Below, piece by piece: positions 26,501 to 35,147 of a stretch of DNA of 64,000 bases (the stretch's first letter is position 1; each line of letters begins with the position of its first letter). Source of the DNA: Allopusillimonas sp008369125 (lineage in GTDB: Bacteria > Pseudomonadota > Gammaproteobacteria > Burkholderiales > Burkholderiaceae_B); NCBI RefSeq assembly GCF_008369125.1, contig NZ_VOAY01000006.1:222391-286390 (forward strand). Reading direction: 5' to 3'. A model generated the notes under the pieces. That model had not been told where the DNA came from. It made no database searches and saw nothing but the letters and a program-made list of their open reading frames with translations. A program made the translations under genes and the position numbers.

Positions 26501-27045
26501 AATCAGGCAACATCCACGAGATTGGTTTCTCCATGTATTCAGACATGCTTAACACCGCTGTGCGTGCGCTCAAGTCTGGTGAAGAGCCCGACCTCGAGTC
26601 CCCGTTTGCTGCTCAGTGCGAGGTAAACCTGCATGCATCGGCACTGCTGCCAGCCGATTATTGCCCTGATGTCCAGGCTCGCTTGGGGCTGTATAAAAAG
26701 CTGTCACATGCTCGCCACGAAGACGACCTCATCCTAATACAAGAAGAGCTCATCGACCGCTACGGGAAACTGCCAGAGGCTGCCCAAACCCTGATTGCCA
26801 CACACCGACTGCGCATTCATGCAGAGCCTATGGGGGTCATTAAGATCGAGGCCAGCGAAGGTCAGGCATCGGTGCAGTTTTCTGCCAAACCCAATGTCGA
26901 CCCGCTGCGTATTATTGAACTGCTGCAAAAGCGCAGAGATGTGCGCCTGGCAGGCCAGGACAAACTTAAAATTGAAATAAAAGAAGGGCAAAAGGTTGCT
27001 ACGCGCATAGACGCGGTGCGAAGCGTGCTTGCTGCCCTGCAGTAA
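23575..27045 (+). CDS. mfd: Transcription-repair coupling factor Mfd
   Basis: This large DNA translocase frees RNA polymerase stalled at lesions and recruits UvrA. The product is 1156 residues (1152 if it starts at ATG 23587, which I prefer because a TATAAT box covers the first ATG). The order is UvrB-like N-terminal module, RNAP-interacting domain around residues 475-545 (DPVVHAQHGIGRYLGL), then the superfamily 2 helicase with Walker A GDVGFGKTEVALRA, DEEHRFG, TATPIPRTL and QLRGRVGRS, and finally the C-terminal TRCF domain. It is divergent from ispD and convergent with serB. Confidence 0.97.
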   Translation: MAAYMAIETDSPLSLSSTQQTLAALKPGQRLIQPLPPGSGDAWLLADLARQSGNTIVVVCADPLAAQRLAEEVLLFAPDLRARQLPDWETLPYDSFSPHQDLVSERLRTMHALMQRSVDILTVPVTTALYRLAPPEFMAAYTFSFTQGDTLDEEGLRSQLTLANYSHVTQVTSPGEFCIRGGLIDLFPMGSVLPYRLDLFDNEIESIRSFDIDTQRSLYPVKSVQLLPGREFPMDEAARNRFRARFRETFEGDPSRALPYKDIGNGIAFAGIEYYLPLFFDTTATLFDYLPAQAITVSMGDISGAIQRFTQDTHSRYQFLKSDRERPILPPERLFLNEEALFGQFKGFARLALTGEPPHPEFFLPPQVAVARRAEDPVASLRKLIGHEGGRIVLCADSAGRRETLVQMLAEFGISPDTGVESLQDFFHSDSHFALVTAPLTLGFGVNDQRITLLTENDLYPTQARPTRRGRRTQERSSDIEAMVRDLSELRAGDPVVHAQHGIGRYLGLKEMDLGEGLMEFLHLEYANGSTLYVPVSQLHVIARYSGADPEQAPLHQLGSGQWDKARRKAARQVRDAAAELLSLYALRAAREGFRFKLPPADYQAFAEGFGFEETPDQAAAIEAVLGDMTSGQPMDRLVCGDVGFGKTEVALRAAFVAVMNGKQVALLCPTTLLAEQHAQTFADRFADWPVKIAELSRFRSSKEVSAAIEGLNNGTIDIVIGTHKILSKDVKFKRLGLVLIDEEHRFGVRQKEALKALRAEVDILTLTATPIPRTLGMSLEGIRDFSVIATAPQKRLAIKTFVRREDGSTIREAILRELKRGGQVYFLHNEVETILNRRAKLEELVPEARIAVAHGQMPERELEDVMKGFYQQRYNVLLCTTIIETGIDVPTANTIVIHRADRLGLAQLHQLRGRVGRSHHQAYAYLLTPGEDAITNNAKKRLEAIQAMEELGSGFFLAMHDLEIRGTGEVLGESQSGNIHEIGFSMYSDMLNTAVRALKSGEEPDLESPFAAQCEVNLHASALLPADYCPDVQARLGLYKKLSHARHEDDLILIQEELIDRYGKLPEAAQTLIATHRLRIHAEPMGVIKIEASEGQASVQFSAKPNVDPLRIIELLQKRRDVRLAGQDKLKIEIKEGQKVATRIDAVRSVLAALQ

Positions 27046-27088
27046 CGCAGCACCGCTGACCTTTTTACGGCAACCGGGCGTTTAACGC

Positions 27089-27150
27089 GTCAGGTTGCCT
27101 GACAAGGGCTTCACACTGCCCTGCCAGCATGCCATCGCCCCGTGGCATGC
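27089..27150. terminator. Two hairpins in the mfd/serB convergent gap
   Basis: GTCAGG-TTG-CCTGAC (27089-27103) and GCATGCCA...TGGCATGC (27127-27134 with 27143-27150) lie between the convergent stops. Neither has a strong U run, so they may block readthrough or protect 3' ends rather than act as classic terminators. Confidence 0.45.
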
Positions 27151-27160
27151 CTCGTTCAGC

Positions 27161-28012
27161 TTAGTGGGCGCGCCGGAACCAGTTCAAAATGGCATCGAGT
27201 GGGCTAAAATTTAATGCAAAACTGGCCTGCTCGCGTACTACCGGTTTAGCGCGGTAGGCCACAGAATACCGCGCCAATGCCAGCATTTTCAAATCATTGG
27301 CGCCATCGCCTACCGCAATAATTTGCGCACTTGTGGCGCCCAACTCGTCGGCCAAGGCTTGCAGGTGCGCGGCCTTGGCGGCCGCATCAACAATAACGCC
27401 ACTAACACGACCCGTAAGCAAGCCGCCCTGTTCTTCGAGCACGTTGGCGTGGCAGGCATCTAGCCCCAGACGTTGCTTCATCCGTTCGGTAAAAAACGTA
27501 AAACCACCAGAAACCAACAAGGTTTTCACCCCGTGGCGCTTTACGCCTGCGATCAATTCCTCAGCGCCAGGGTTGAGCCGCAGCCTTTCTTCATAGACAC
27601 GCTCCAGCGCCTGCACCGGCACACCTTCGAGCAAGGCCACCCGGCGTGTCAGGCTTTCCGCAAAATCCGTAATTTCGCCGCGCATGGCAGCCTCAGTAAT
27701 GGCCGCCACCTCGGCCTTGCGCCCCGCCATATCGGCGATTTCATCAATGCATTCAATATTGATGAGAGTGGAGTCCATATCCATGGCCAGTATGCGGCAA
27801 TCAGCGAGGCGGTCAACGTGTGGCAAAAAGGCGTAGTCCATGCGCGCTTCTTCGCAGAGTTTGGCAATGGCGCTGTGGCCTTCATCGTCTACCTCAAGCA
27901 ATCGCACCGCTGTGGGGCTAAGTTCTTGTACCCCTTGAGCGCCGGCCAGTGCCGCAATTTTTTCGATATTGGCCGCAACAATGTGCGGCCCCTGGATAAT
28001 TAGATGGCTCAT
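27161..28012 (-). CDS. serB: Phosphoserine phosphatase SerB
   Basis: This is the last enzyme of serine synthesis, releasing serine from phosphoserine. The 283-residue product has a regulatory ACT-like N-terminal part (1-70) and a HAD phosphatase domain. That domain has nucleophile D78 and acid/base D80 in AMDMDSTLIN, the serine/threonine motif VSGGFTFF, and the metal motif VGDGANDLKML. Cap residues ECIDEIADMAG follow the nucleophile, as in E. coli SerB. A terminator-like hairpin ending only about 11 bp before the ATG separates it from the nuo operon upstream on the same strand. Confidence 0.95.
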   Translation of the reverse strand: MSHLIIQGPHIVAANIEKIAALAGAQGVQELSPTAVRLLEVDDEGHSAIAKLCEEARMDYAFLPHVDRLADCRILAMDMDSTLINIECIDEIADMAGRKAEVAAITEAAMRGEITDFAESLTRRVALLEGVPVQALERVYEERLRLNPGAEELIAGVKRHGVKTLLVSGGFTFFTERMKQRLGLDACHANVLEEQGGLLTGRVSGVIVDAAAKAAHLQALADELGATSAQIIAVGDGANDLKMLALARYSVAYRAKPVVREQASFALNFSPLDAILNWFRRAH

Positions 28013-28022
28013 GCAATGTCCG

Positions 28023-28044
28023 AAAAAAACGGCCTTGCGGCCGT
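28023..28044 (-). terminator. Rho-independent terminator at the end of the nuo operon
   Basis: On the minus strand, ACGGCC-GCAA-GGCCGT is followed directly by seven Ts. It ends the nuo/DUF2818 transcript just before the serB start codon. Confidence 0.85.
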
Positions 28045-28093
28045 GGGTGCGCGGCCGTATGAACGAACCGCGCTATGCGTTACATCAGGCCGA

Positions 28094-28639
28094 TTAACGA
28101 GCCTTGCCGTGCTTGCGTCGACGCAGCAGGTACTTAAGCACAAAGCCCGGGTACCCAAGCACCACGAAAAGACAAAGCGTAATGGCGTAAAACTGCCAAG
28201 TCTGAGTAAAGACATTACCAAGGTTAAGCTCAAATGCAAACCCCAGCACACCAACCAGGCCATAAAAAACCAGCAATTCAATCAGCCTGACCAGAAATGA
28301 CTTCTCAACCCGAGCGTTGCGACTGCGCCACCCTGGGTATGTGAGCACAAGGCCCGCCAATATCAGGGCGCCAATAAGCCGCAACGTAAACAGCAGCGCA
28401 GACGCTGTATCGCCTGCCAATAAAATGGCGCCACCTATAAGCCAATACCCAAGCCAGGCAACACCCACAAGCGCGCAAAAGAATAGCAGCGATCCTGGCC
28501 AACGTAGCCAGGCGGGGGCGGGACTCTCCTCATTTTGCATCCAAGGAAGCACGACAAAAGGCCGTTCTGACAAAAAGGGCAGATTTGCCGTCAGCAGCGC
28601 AAGCCCGATAACAAACCATACTGCGAAGGACTGACTCAT
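28094..28639 (-). CDS. DUF2818 family membrane protein, with an extra internal segment
   Basis: This 181-residue membrane protein is of unknown function. Its ends match the DUF2818 family that often follows nuoN in Burkholderiales: N-terminal VWFVIGLALLTANLPFLSER and C-terminal IELLVFYGLVGVLGF... GNVFTQTWQFYAITLCLFV. Family members I recall are near 100 residues. The additional 75 or so residues here (about 32-110) lie between these halves and include two hydrophobic helices (LLFFCALVGVAWLGYWLIG and LIGALILAGLVLTY). It lies 32 bp after nuoN and before the operon terminator. A role tied to complex I is suggested only by this position. Confidence 0.75.
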   Translation of the reverse strand: MSQSFAVWFVIGLALLTANLPFLSERPFVVLPWMQNEESPAPAWLRWPGSLLFFCALVGVAWLGYWLIGGAILLAGDTASALLFTLRLIGALILAGLVLTYPGWRSRNARVEKSFLVRLIELLVFYGLVGVLGFAFELNLGNVFTQTWQFYAITLCLFVVLGYPGFVLKYLLRRRKHGKAR

Positions 28640-28671
28640 TGACTTCCTAAGGAGATTATCTGACTGACCAG

Positions 28672-30156
28672 CTATTGAAACTTCAGCGACCCTTCAATAA
28701 CGCTGACGCACAAAGCCATCAGACCACCGGGGAGTATACCCAGGCCGATAATGAGCAAGCCATTGACCGACATCATGCCTTTGGTAATTACGCCATAGCT
28801 GATCGGAGCAACCTCGCCTTCAGGCTCATCAAAGTATGCCGCCTTCACCACCCGCAAATAGTAGAACGCACCAATGAGCGAGAACATAACGGCCACAACA
28901 GCGAGCCAGACATAGCCTGCGCTGATCAACGCCTGCAGCACTGCTAACTTGGCATAAAAGCCTGCCAGCGGCGGGATGCCTGTGAGCGAGAACATCGCCA
29001 GCAGCAGCATGGCAGCCAGAACAGGATCGCGTCGGTTCAGGCCTTTAAGATCAGAAATATTTTCGCACTCAAACCCACGTCGGCTCAACAGAAGAATAAG
29101 GCCGAAGGTTACCAGCGTGGTCAACACGTAGATGACGACGTAGAACAGGGCCGAGCCATACGCCGAACCAGCCGTGACCATGTCATTGTGCACGCCGGAC
29201 AACAAGCCCAGGAACACAAAACCCATGTGCGAAATAGTGGAGTACGCCAACATGCGCTTGAAGTTGGTTTGGACAATAGCCGTGATATTACCGACAGCCA
29301 GCGACAGCACGGCGATAATAAGCAGCATGGGTTGCCAGTCGATAGCAATACCGTGCAAACCTTCAATGAGTAGACGTAATGTTATGGCAAAGGCGGCAAG
29401 CTTGGGTGCCGCAGCAACAATAAGTGTGACCGCAGTAGGTGCACCCTCATACACATCGGGTGCCCACATATGAAATGGCGCGGAAGCCATTTTAAATGCC
29501 AGACCCGCGACGATGAATACCGAACCAAATACCAGCGGCAGGCGCTCTGCGTTGCCGCTGCCGATAACCTGGGCGATAAGACGCAGGTTCAGTTGCCCGG
29601 TGGCACCATAAATCATCGACATGCCATACAACATTACACCCGAGGCCAAAGCACCGAGCACAAAATACTTCATGGCTGCCTCGGTGGCTGTAACGTCATC
29701 ACGACGCAAAGCGATCAGCGCATACAGCGAGAAGGACATAAGCTCCACACCCAGATACACCGTGAGCATGCTGCCGGCAGAGATCATGACAAACTGACCC
29801 AGTAGCGCAAGCAGCGTAAGCGAGTACAACTCGCCACCGTGCGTCAGCATGTCGCGATCTTCGGCGTACTCTCGACCGTATACCAGCGTAGCAATAACGG
29901 CGATGCAAGATAGCAGCTTAAGAAAATGCGATAACGGATCAACGACATACAGGCCGCCGAAAGAATTGCCACTTACCCCCTGGCTCCATTGCCAGGCAGT
30001 GACAATCGCAAGAAGAAATACAGTGGCGACACTGAACAGAAACGTGCCATGCCTGACTTTCGACTTGCTGAACGAGTCGAACAGCAATGCCGCGCAGGCC
30101 ATGATCAAAAGCAGGATCTCAGGCAGAGCCAGGGCGAAATGATATTGGTTTTGCAT
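28672..30156 (-). CDS. nuoN: NADH-quinone oxidoreductase subunit N
   Basis: This is an antiporter-like membrane subunit of complex I, 494 residues with about 14 helices. It contributes one proton channel. Family features include MLTVYLGVELMSFSLYALIALRRDD, with the conserved glutamate of helix 5, and YEGAPTAVTLIVAAAPKLAAF with the broken-helix lysine region. It is 12 bp downstream of nuoM in the operon and is the last canonical nuo gene. Confidence 0.97.
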   Translation of the reverse strand: MQNQYHFALALPEILLLIMACAALLFDSFSKSKVRHGTFLFSVATVFLLAIVTAWQWSQGVSGNSFGGLYVVDPLSHFLKLLSCIAVIATLVYGREYAEDRDMLTHGGELYSLTLLALLGQFVMISAGSMLTVYLGVELMSFSLYALIALRRDDVTATEAAMKYFVLGALASGVMLYGMSMIYGATGQLNLRLIAQVIGSGNAERLPLVFGSVFIVAGLAFKMASAPFHMWAPDVYEGAPTAVTLIVAAAPKLAAFAITLRLLIEGLHGIAIDWQPMLLIIAVLSLAVGNITAIVQTNFKRMLAYSTISHMGFVFLGLLSGVHNDMVTAGSAYGSALFYVVIYVLTTLVTFGLILLLSRRGFECENISDLKGLNRRDPVLAAMLLLAMFSLTGIPPLAGFYAKLAVLQALISAGYVWLAVVAVMFSLIGAFYYLRVVKAAYFDEPEGEVAPISYGVITKGMMSVNGLLIIGLGILPGGLMALCVSVIEGSLKFQ

Positions 30157-30168
30157 AATAGTTCTGGT

Positions 30169-31671
30169 CTACAGTTTCGAGACGGAAACGTGCTGGAGCA
30201 GCGCCTCCACTGACACGTGCATGACATCCGTAAACGGCTTGGGATAGATACCCATGTACAGCACTGCGATCGCCAAAAGGCCCATAATGAAAAATTCCCG
30301 CGAGTTCAGATCACTCATGCCGCGTACATTGTCATTGGTCATTTCGCCGAACGCCACACGCTTGAGCATCCATAGCGAATACGAGGCACCGAGAATCAGC
30401 GCAAGGGCAGCAAGCAGGCCTATCCAGAAGTTGTATTGAACTGCCCCCATGATGACCGTGAACTCACCAACAAAACCGCTGGTGGCTGGCAAGCCCGCAT
30501 TGGCCATGGAAAACAGTACGAAAAACGTCACGAAACGGGGCATAACGTTGATGACACCGCCATAGGCAGCAATTTCACGCGTATGCAGGCGGTCATAAAG
30601 AACACCAATACACAGAAACATGGCTCCCGAGACAAAGCCGTGAGAAATCATCTGGATGATGGCACCCTCGACGCCAACGGCATTGAATACGAAAAAGCCC
30701 AGCGTCACAAAGCCCATGTGAGCGACTGACGAATAGGCCACCAGCTTCTTCATGTCATCTTGAACGATGGCAACCAGCCCGATATAAATAACGGCAACCA
30801 ACGACAGCGCGATCATCATGCCGGCCAAGCTGTGCGAGGCGTCAGGCGTAATGGGTAGCGAGAATCGCAGAAAACCGTATGCCCCCAACTTCAGCATGAT
30901 GGCGGCCAGCACCACCGAACCACCGGTAGGCGCCTCAACGTGTGCGTCCGGCAACCATGTATGCACTGGCCACATTGGCACCTTGACGGCAAAGGCCGCT
31001 AGCAGGGCAAGAAAAATGAGAATTTGCGGCGTGTAGCTAAGCTTGAGTGCGTGCCATTCGAGAATATCGAAAGAACCGCCTGCAGCCCACCACAGATAGA
31101 TAAACGCAATCAGCAACAGCAGCGAACCCAGCAGCGTGTACAAGAAAAACTTGATGGCTGCATAAACGCGATTTGGTCCGCCCCACACGCCGATGATGAG
31201 ATACATGGGAATGAGGGTTGCCTCAAAGAACACATAAAACAGCATGCCATCGAGTGAGGCAAACACACCAACCATAAAGCCCGACAAAATCAGGAAGGCT
31301 GCCATGTATTGCGCTATGCGACTGGTGATCACTTGCCAGCCTGCCAGCACCACAATAATCGTGATGAAGGCCGTTAGCAGGACAAACCACAGCGAGATGC
31401 CATCTATGCCCAGGTGGTAATTGATGGAAAAGGTTTCGATCCAGGGCGCCATCTCGACAAACTGCATGTTTGCCGTCGTCGGGTCGAAACCTGTGTACAG
31501 CGGGATCGTCACCAGAAAGCCAAGCACCGCGCCGACGAGCGCCACCGTGCGGGTAAGCTCCGGTCGGTCGTCACGCCCCACCAACAGCACGAGCAGGCCC
31601 GCAATGATGGGAACAAAAATCGAAAGTGTTAGCCAGGGAAGAGTAGAAGACGCCATGTTGCTAACCATCAT
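30169..31671 (-). CDS. nuoM: NADH-quinone oxidoreductase subunit M
   Basis: This is the second antiporter-like subunit of the membrane arm, 500 residues. Key segments are GMLFYVFFEATLIPMYLIIGVWG with the helix-5 glutamate, KVPMWPVHTWLPDAHVEAPTGGSVVLA with the channel lysine, and MKKLVAYSSVAHMGF. Its start overlaps the nuoL stop by 4 bp. An ATG six codons in (MASSTLPWL) is an alternative start. Confidence 0.97.
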   Translation of the reverse strand: MMVSNMASSTLPWLTLSIFVPIIAGLLVLLVGRDDRPELTRTVALVGAVLGFLVTIPLYTGFDPTTANMQFVEMAPWIETFSINYHLGIDGISLWFVLLTAFITIIVVLAGWQVITSRIAQYMAAFLILSGFMVGVFASLDGMLFYVFFEATLIPMYLIIGVWGGPNRVYAAIKFFLYTLLGSLLLLIAFIYLWWAAGGSFDILEWHALKLSYTPQILIFLALLAAFAVKVPMWPVHTWLPDAHVEAPTGGSVVLAAIMLKLGAYGFLRFSLPITPDASHSLAGMMIALSLVAVIYIGLVAIVQDDMKKLVAYSSVAHMGFVTLGFFVFNAVGVEGAIIQMISHGFVSGAMFLCIGVLYDRLHTREIAAYGGVINVMPRFVTFFVLFSMANAGLPATSGFVGEFTVIMGAVQYNFWIGLLAALALILGASYSLWMLKRVAFGEMTNDNVRGMSDLNSREFFIMGLLAIAVLYMGIYPKPFTDVMHVSVEALLQHVSVSKL

Positions 31672-33671
31672 TTAACCGTCAGTACGAAAAAGGAGATAAA
31701 AGCCATGATCCCGACGATCATTGCAAAGGCGTAATGGAAAATATAGCCCGACTGCAAGTGCCGGCTGACTGCAGACACCCAGCCCACAAGGCGAGCACTG
31801 CCGTTGACCATCAGCCCATCGATAAGACCACGGTCGCCCGCCTGCCAGAAGCCCCTACCCAACATTCGAGTGCCGCGGGCCATTACTTGCTCGTTAAACC
31901 AGTCGGCATAGTACTTGTTCTCGAGTACACGATACAGGAACGACAGATTGTTCTTGATGGCAGCTGGCACCCTGGGATTAATGAGATAGCAATACCAGGT
32001 AACCACCAGCCCGGCAATCATCAGCCAGAACGGCACCGTCGAGAAACCATGAATGGCGTAGGCAACCCATCCATCCCAGTGATGTGCAAGCTCAGCCATG
32101 GCAGGGTGCTGCGGAAGGTTGACGATCGCGTCGCCAAAATAACCATCGAACAGCAGTGGGTCAATAAACCAGAAACCTGCAACCACAGATGGAATAGCCA
32201 GAAGCACCAGCGGCAGCGTGACCACCCATGGCGATTCTTTGGGCGCCCCGCCGTGGTGATCATGGTCGTCGCCATGCCCGTGTGCTGCAACGGCATGTGT
32301 ATCAAAGCGCTCTTTACCGTGGAACACCAAGAAATACACACGGAACGAATACACCGATGTCACAAACACGCCGATGAGTGTGGAGTAATACGCAAAGCTC
32401 GCACCCCACACATTGGCGGCGCCTGCCGCTTCGATGACGTGCTCTTTGGAGTAGAACCCCGAGAAGAAAGGCGTGCCCACCAGAGCAAGCGTACCAATAA
32501 GAAAAGTGATCCAGGTAATGGGCATGTATTTGCGCAGTCCACCCATATTGCGGATGTCCTGATCGTGATGCATGCCGATGATGACCGAGCCTGCCCCAAG
32601 AAACAGCAAAGCCTTGAAAAAGGCGTGCGTCATCAAGTGGAAGATGGCTACGGAGTAAGCCGAGGCCCCCAGCGCAACGGTCATATAACCCAGTTGTGAC
32701 AGCGTCGAGTAGGCGATGACGCGTTTGATGTCATTTTGGACAATACCCAGAATACCCAGGAACAGCGCACCGATGGAACCGATGATGATGATGAACGAGA
32801 GTGCCGTGTTCGATAACTCAAACAGCGGCGAGAAACGCGCCACCATAAAGATACCCGCCGTTACCATGGTGGCCGCGTGAATCAGCGCCGAGATGGGCGT
32901 AGGACCTTCCATGGAATCAGGCAACCAGGTATGCAACGGTACTTGAGCGGATTTACCCATGGCACCCACAAACAGGCAAATGCAAGCTACTGTAAGCATT
33001 TGCCAGTCGCTGCCAGGGAAGCCAATTTTGGCCAGCGCATCAGCCTGAGAAAAAACATCGGCGTAGTTCAGGCTACCGCTGTATGCAAACAGCAGGCCTA
33101 TGCCCAATATGAAACCGAAGTCGCCAACCCGGTTGACCAGAAACGCTTTGAGGTTGGCATAAACGGCTGTTGAGCGGGTGTACCAGAAGCCTATCAGCAG
33201 ATACGACACTAGACCCACTGCTTCCCAACCGAAGAACAGCTGCAACATGTTATTGGCCATGACCAACATAAGCATGGAGAAGGTGAACAACGAGATATAA
33301 GAGAAGAAGCGTGAATAACCCGGGTCATCGACCATATAGCCTATGGTGTAGATATGCACCATTAGCGATACGAACGTTACCACCACCATCATGAGGGCGC
33401 TGAGCGAATCAATGAGAAAGCCGATTTCAACGCGGGTGGTGCCGATCACGCTCCAGGTGTAGAGCATGCCGTTGTAGGTATGACCGTCAAGCACCTGAAA
33501 CAGTACGACAACTGATCCGATAAACGAGATCATAACGCCTGCAATCGTGATGCGGTGTGCGGCGAAACGCCCGATCCAGCTTCCCAGAAAGCCGGTGCCG
33601 AAAAAGCCAGCGAGCAAGGCTCCAGCCAGAGGAGCCAGGGCAATCAACAGATAAAGACTTGGTGAATTCAT
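31668..33671 (-). CDS. nuoL: NADH-quinone oxidoreductase subunit L
   Basis: This is the distal antiporter-like subunit of complex I, with the long lateral helix at its C-terminus. I chose the ATG at 33671 (MNSPSLYLLIALAPLAGALL; 667 residues) because it leaves a small gap after nuoK and has GGGG upstream. The frame opens at 33707 inside nuoK. Conserved parts include FFGWEAVGLVSYLLIGFWYTR and KSAQVPLHTWLPDSMEGPTPISALIHAATMV. A histidine-rich loop (HGHGDDHDHHGG, around residue 470) precedes ESPWVVTLPL. Overlap with nuoM is 4 bp. Confidence 0.97.
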   Translation of the reverse strand: MNSPSLYLLIALAPLAGALLAGFFGTGFLGSWIGRFAAHRITIAGVMISFIGSVVVLFQVLDGHTYNGMLYTWSVIGTTRVEIGFLIDSLSALMMVVVTFVSLMVHIYTIGYMVDDPGYSRFFSYISLFTFSMLMLVMANNMLQLFFGWEAVGLVSYLLIGFWYTRSTAVYANLKAFLVNRVGDFGFILGIGLLFAYSGSLNYADVFSQADALAKIGFPGSDWQMLTVACICLFVGAMGKSAQVPLHTWLPDSMEGPTPISALIHAATMVTAGIFMVARFSPLFELSNTALSFIIIIGSIGALFLGILGIVQNDIKRVIAYSTLSQLGYMTVALGASAYSVAIFHLMTHAFFKALLFLGAGSVIIGMHHDQDIRNMGGLRKYMPITWITFLIGTLALVGTPFFSGFYSKEHVIEAAGAANVWGASFAYYSTLIGVFVTSVYSFRVYFLVFHGKERFDTHAVAAHGHGDDHDHHGGAPKESPWVVTLPLVLLAIPSVVAGFWFIDPLLFDGYFGDAIVNLPQHPAMAELAHHWDGWVAYAIHGFSTVPFWLMIAGLVVTWYCYLINPRVPAAIKNNLSFLYRVLENKYYADWFNEQVMARGTRMLGRGFWQAGDRGLIDGLMVNGSARLVGWVSAVSRHLQSGYIFHYAFAMIVGIMAFISFFVLTVK

Positions 33672-33687
33672 GATATTTGCAACCCCA

Positions 33688-33996
33688 TCAACCCTTGAGC
33701 TGGTCAAGTTCTTCGACGTTGATCGTTTTCAGGTTGCGGAACAGCAACACCAAGATCGCCAGGCCAATAGCCGCTTCAGCGGCGGCCACCGTAAGAACAA
33801 AAAATACAAAGACCTGCCCCGACAAATCGCCGGACCACGTCGAAAACGCTACAAAGTTCATGTTGGCTGAAAGCAGTATCAGCTCAATGGACATAAGCAA
33901 AATAATAAGATTGCGTCGGTTCAGAAAGAACCCGAAGATACCAATGGCGAAGAGAATTGCGCCCAGTATCAGATAGTGTGCGAGCGTCAGTGTCAT
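33688..33996 (-). CDS. nuoK: NADH-quinone oxidoreductase subunit K
   Basis: This 102-residue, three-helix membrane subunit is homologous to MrpC. The two conserved buried glutamates are visible in LLMSIELILLSANMNFVAF and AAAEAAIGLAILVLLF; they belong to the proton path. It overlaps nuoJ by 4 bp and precedes nuoL. Confidence 0.97.
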   Translation of the reverse strand: MTLTLAHYLILGAILFAIGIFGFFLNRRNLIILLMSIELILLSANMNFVAFSTWSGDLSGQVFVFFVLTVAAAEAAIGLAILVLLFRNLKTINVEELDQLKG

Positions 33997-34622
33997 TTGT
34001 TCTCCCCCTTTTCAGGTTCGGCAGCCGGTGCTTCAGTTTGTGACGGAATGCTGATCAGACGAAGCCGATCTTGGGACTTGACCTTAACCTGTTCCGAAGG
34101 ACGGTTACGCTTGACGTCACCACGCTTGCGCATGGTGAGCGCAATGGCAGACACCATGCCCACCAGCAAAATAACACCCCCCACCTGCACCGCAAAAACA
34201 TAATCGGTGTACATGGCTGTACCCAGTGCCAGGGTATTGTCGAAGTCATCGGCTATGGCGGCTGCAGGGCCGGCATCAAACCAGGTGCGCACCAGCACAA
34301 AAGCCATCTCAAGGACCATGATGAAACCAATGCCAAGGCCCAGTGGCAGATATATTTTGAGACCAGTCTTCAGGGTTTCCATGCGCACATCGAGCATCAT
34401 GACCACGAACAAAAAAAGCACCATGACGGCGCCTACGTAGACAATAAGCAACAATAGCGACACAAACTCGGCGCCCAGCAGCATCCAGAGCATGGATGCC
34501 GTGAAGAAAACCAGGATAAGGTGCAACACGCCGGTAACCGGACTAGTGGCAGTGATAACGCGGAAGGCGGCCACCACCAGCACGATGGCCAGGAGATAGA
34601 ACAGTACTGTAGTAAAAATCAT
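33993..34622 (-). CDS. nuoJ: NADH-quinone oxidoreductase subunit J
   Basis: This membrane subunit has five helices followed by a polar C-terminal tail. The ATG at 34622 (MIFTTVLFYLLAIVLVVAAF; 209 residues) fits the family N-terminus. The frame is open 15 codons further, overlapping nuoI, and I rejected that extension. The pi-bulge helix region LLLLIVYVGAVMVLFLFVVMML is conserved. The C-terminus is long and charged (KRGDVKRNRP... to EKGENK), a feature seen in beta-proteobacterial NuoJ. Confidence 0.95.
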   Translation of the reverse strand: MIFTTVLFYLLAIVLVVAAFRVITATSPVTGVLHLILVFFTASMLWMLLGAEFVSLLLLIVYVGAVMVLFLFVVMMLDVRMETLKTGLKIYLPLGLGIGFIMVLEMAFVLVRTWFDAGPAAAIADDFDNTLALGTAMYTDYVFAVQVGGVILLVGMVSAIALTMRKRGDVKRNRPSEQVKVKSQDRLRLISIPSQTEAPAAEPEKGENK

Positions 34623-34641
34623 AGGTGTCTCTGGTCTGCCA

Positions 34642-35130
34642 TCATCGGTAAGGAGCATCTTCGGCACGGCGGCGTGCTATCTCGGGCTCGTAACGGTCGC
34701 CAATGGCCAGCAGCATATCTTTGGTGTAGTACAGGTCACCGCGCTTTTCACCGTGGTACTCAGAAATATGCGTCTCGACGATAGAATCGACGGGACAGCT
34801 TTCCTCGCAGAAACCACAGAAAATGCACTTGGCCAGATCGATGTCATAGCGTGTGGTGCGGCGCGTACCATCGTCCCGCTCTTCGGATTCAATGGTGATG
34901 GCCAATGCCGGACAAACCGCTTCACAAAGCTTGCACGCAATGCAACGCTCTTCGCCATTGGGGTAACGCCTTAAGGCATGCAGCCCTCGAAAACGCGGCG
35001 ACAGCGGCGTTTTCTCGTGCGGATAACGCTGTGTGATTTTACGCTTGAAAAAATACTTGCCGGTCAGCTTCATGCCTTGCAGCATTTCACTGAGCATGAG
35101 ACTGCCGAAAAAATCTTTGATCGCTTCCAT
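34642..35130 (-). CDS. nuoI: NADH-quinone oxidoreductase subunit I
   Basis: This 162-residue peripheral-arm subunit carries clusters N6a and N6b. Both ferredoxin motifs are intact: CIACKLCEAVCPALAI and CIFCGFCEESCPVDSI. The N-terminus has the amphipathic membrane-contact helix and LSPRFRGLHALRRYPNGEERC. It lies between nuoH (17-bp gap) and nuoJ (19-bp gap). Confidence 0.97.
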   Translation of the reverse strand: MEAIKDFFGSLMLSEMLQGMKLTGKYFFKRKITQRYPHEKTPLSPRFRGLHALRRYPNGEERCIACKLCEAVCPALAITIESEERDDGTRRTTRYDIDLAKCIFCGFCEESCPVDSIVETHISEYHGEKRGDLYYTKDMLLAIGDRYEPEIARRRAEDAPYR

Positions 35131-35147
35131 AATGTTGCCCCTGTGTC

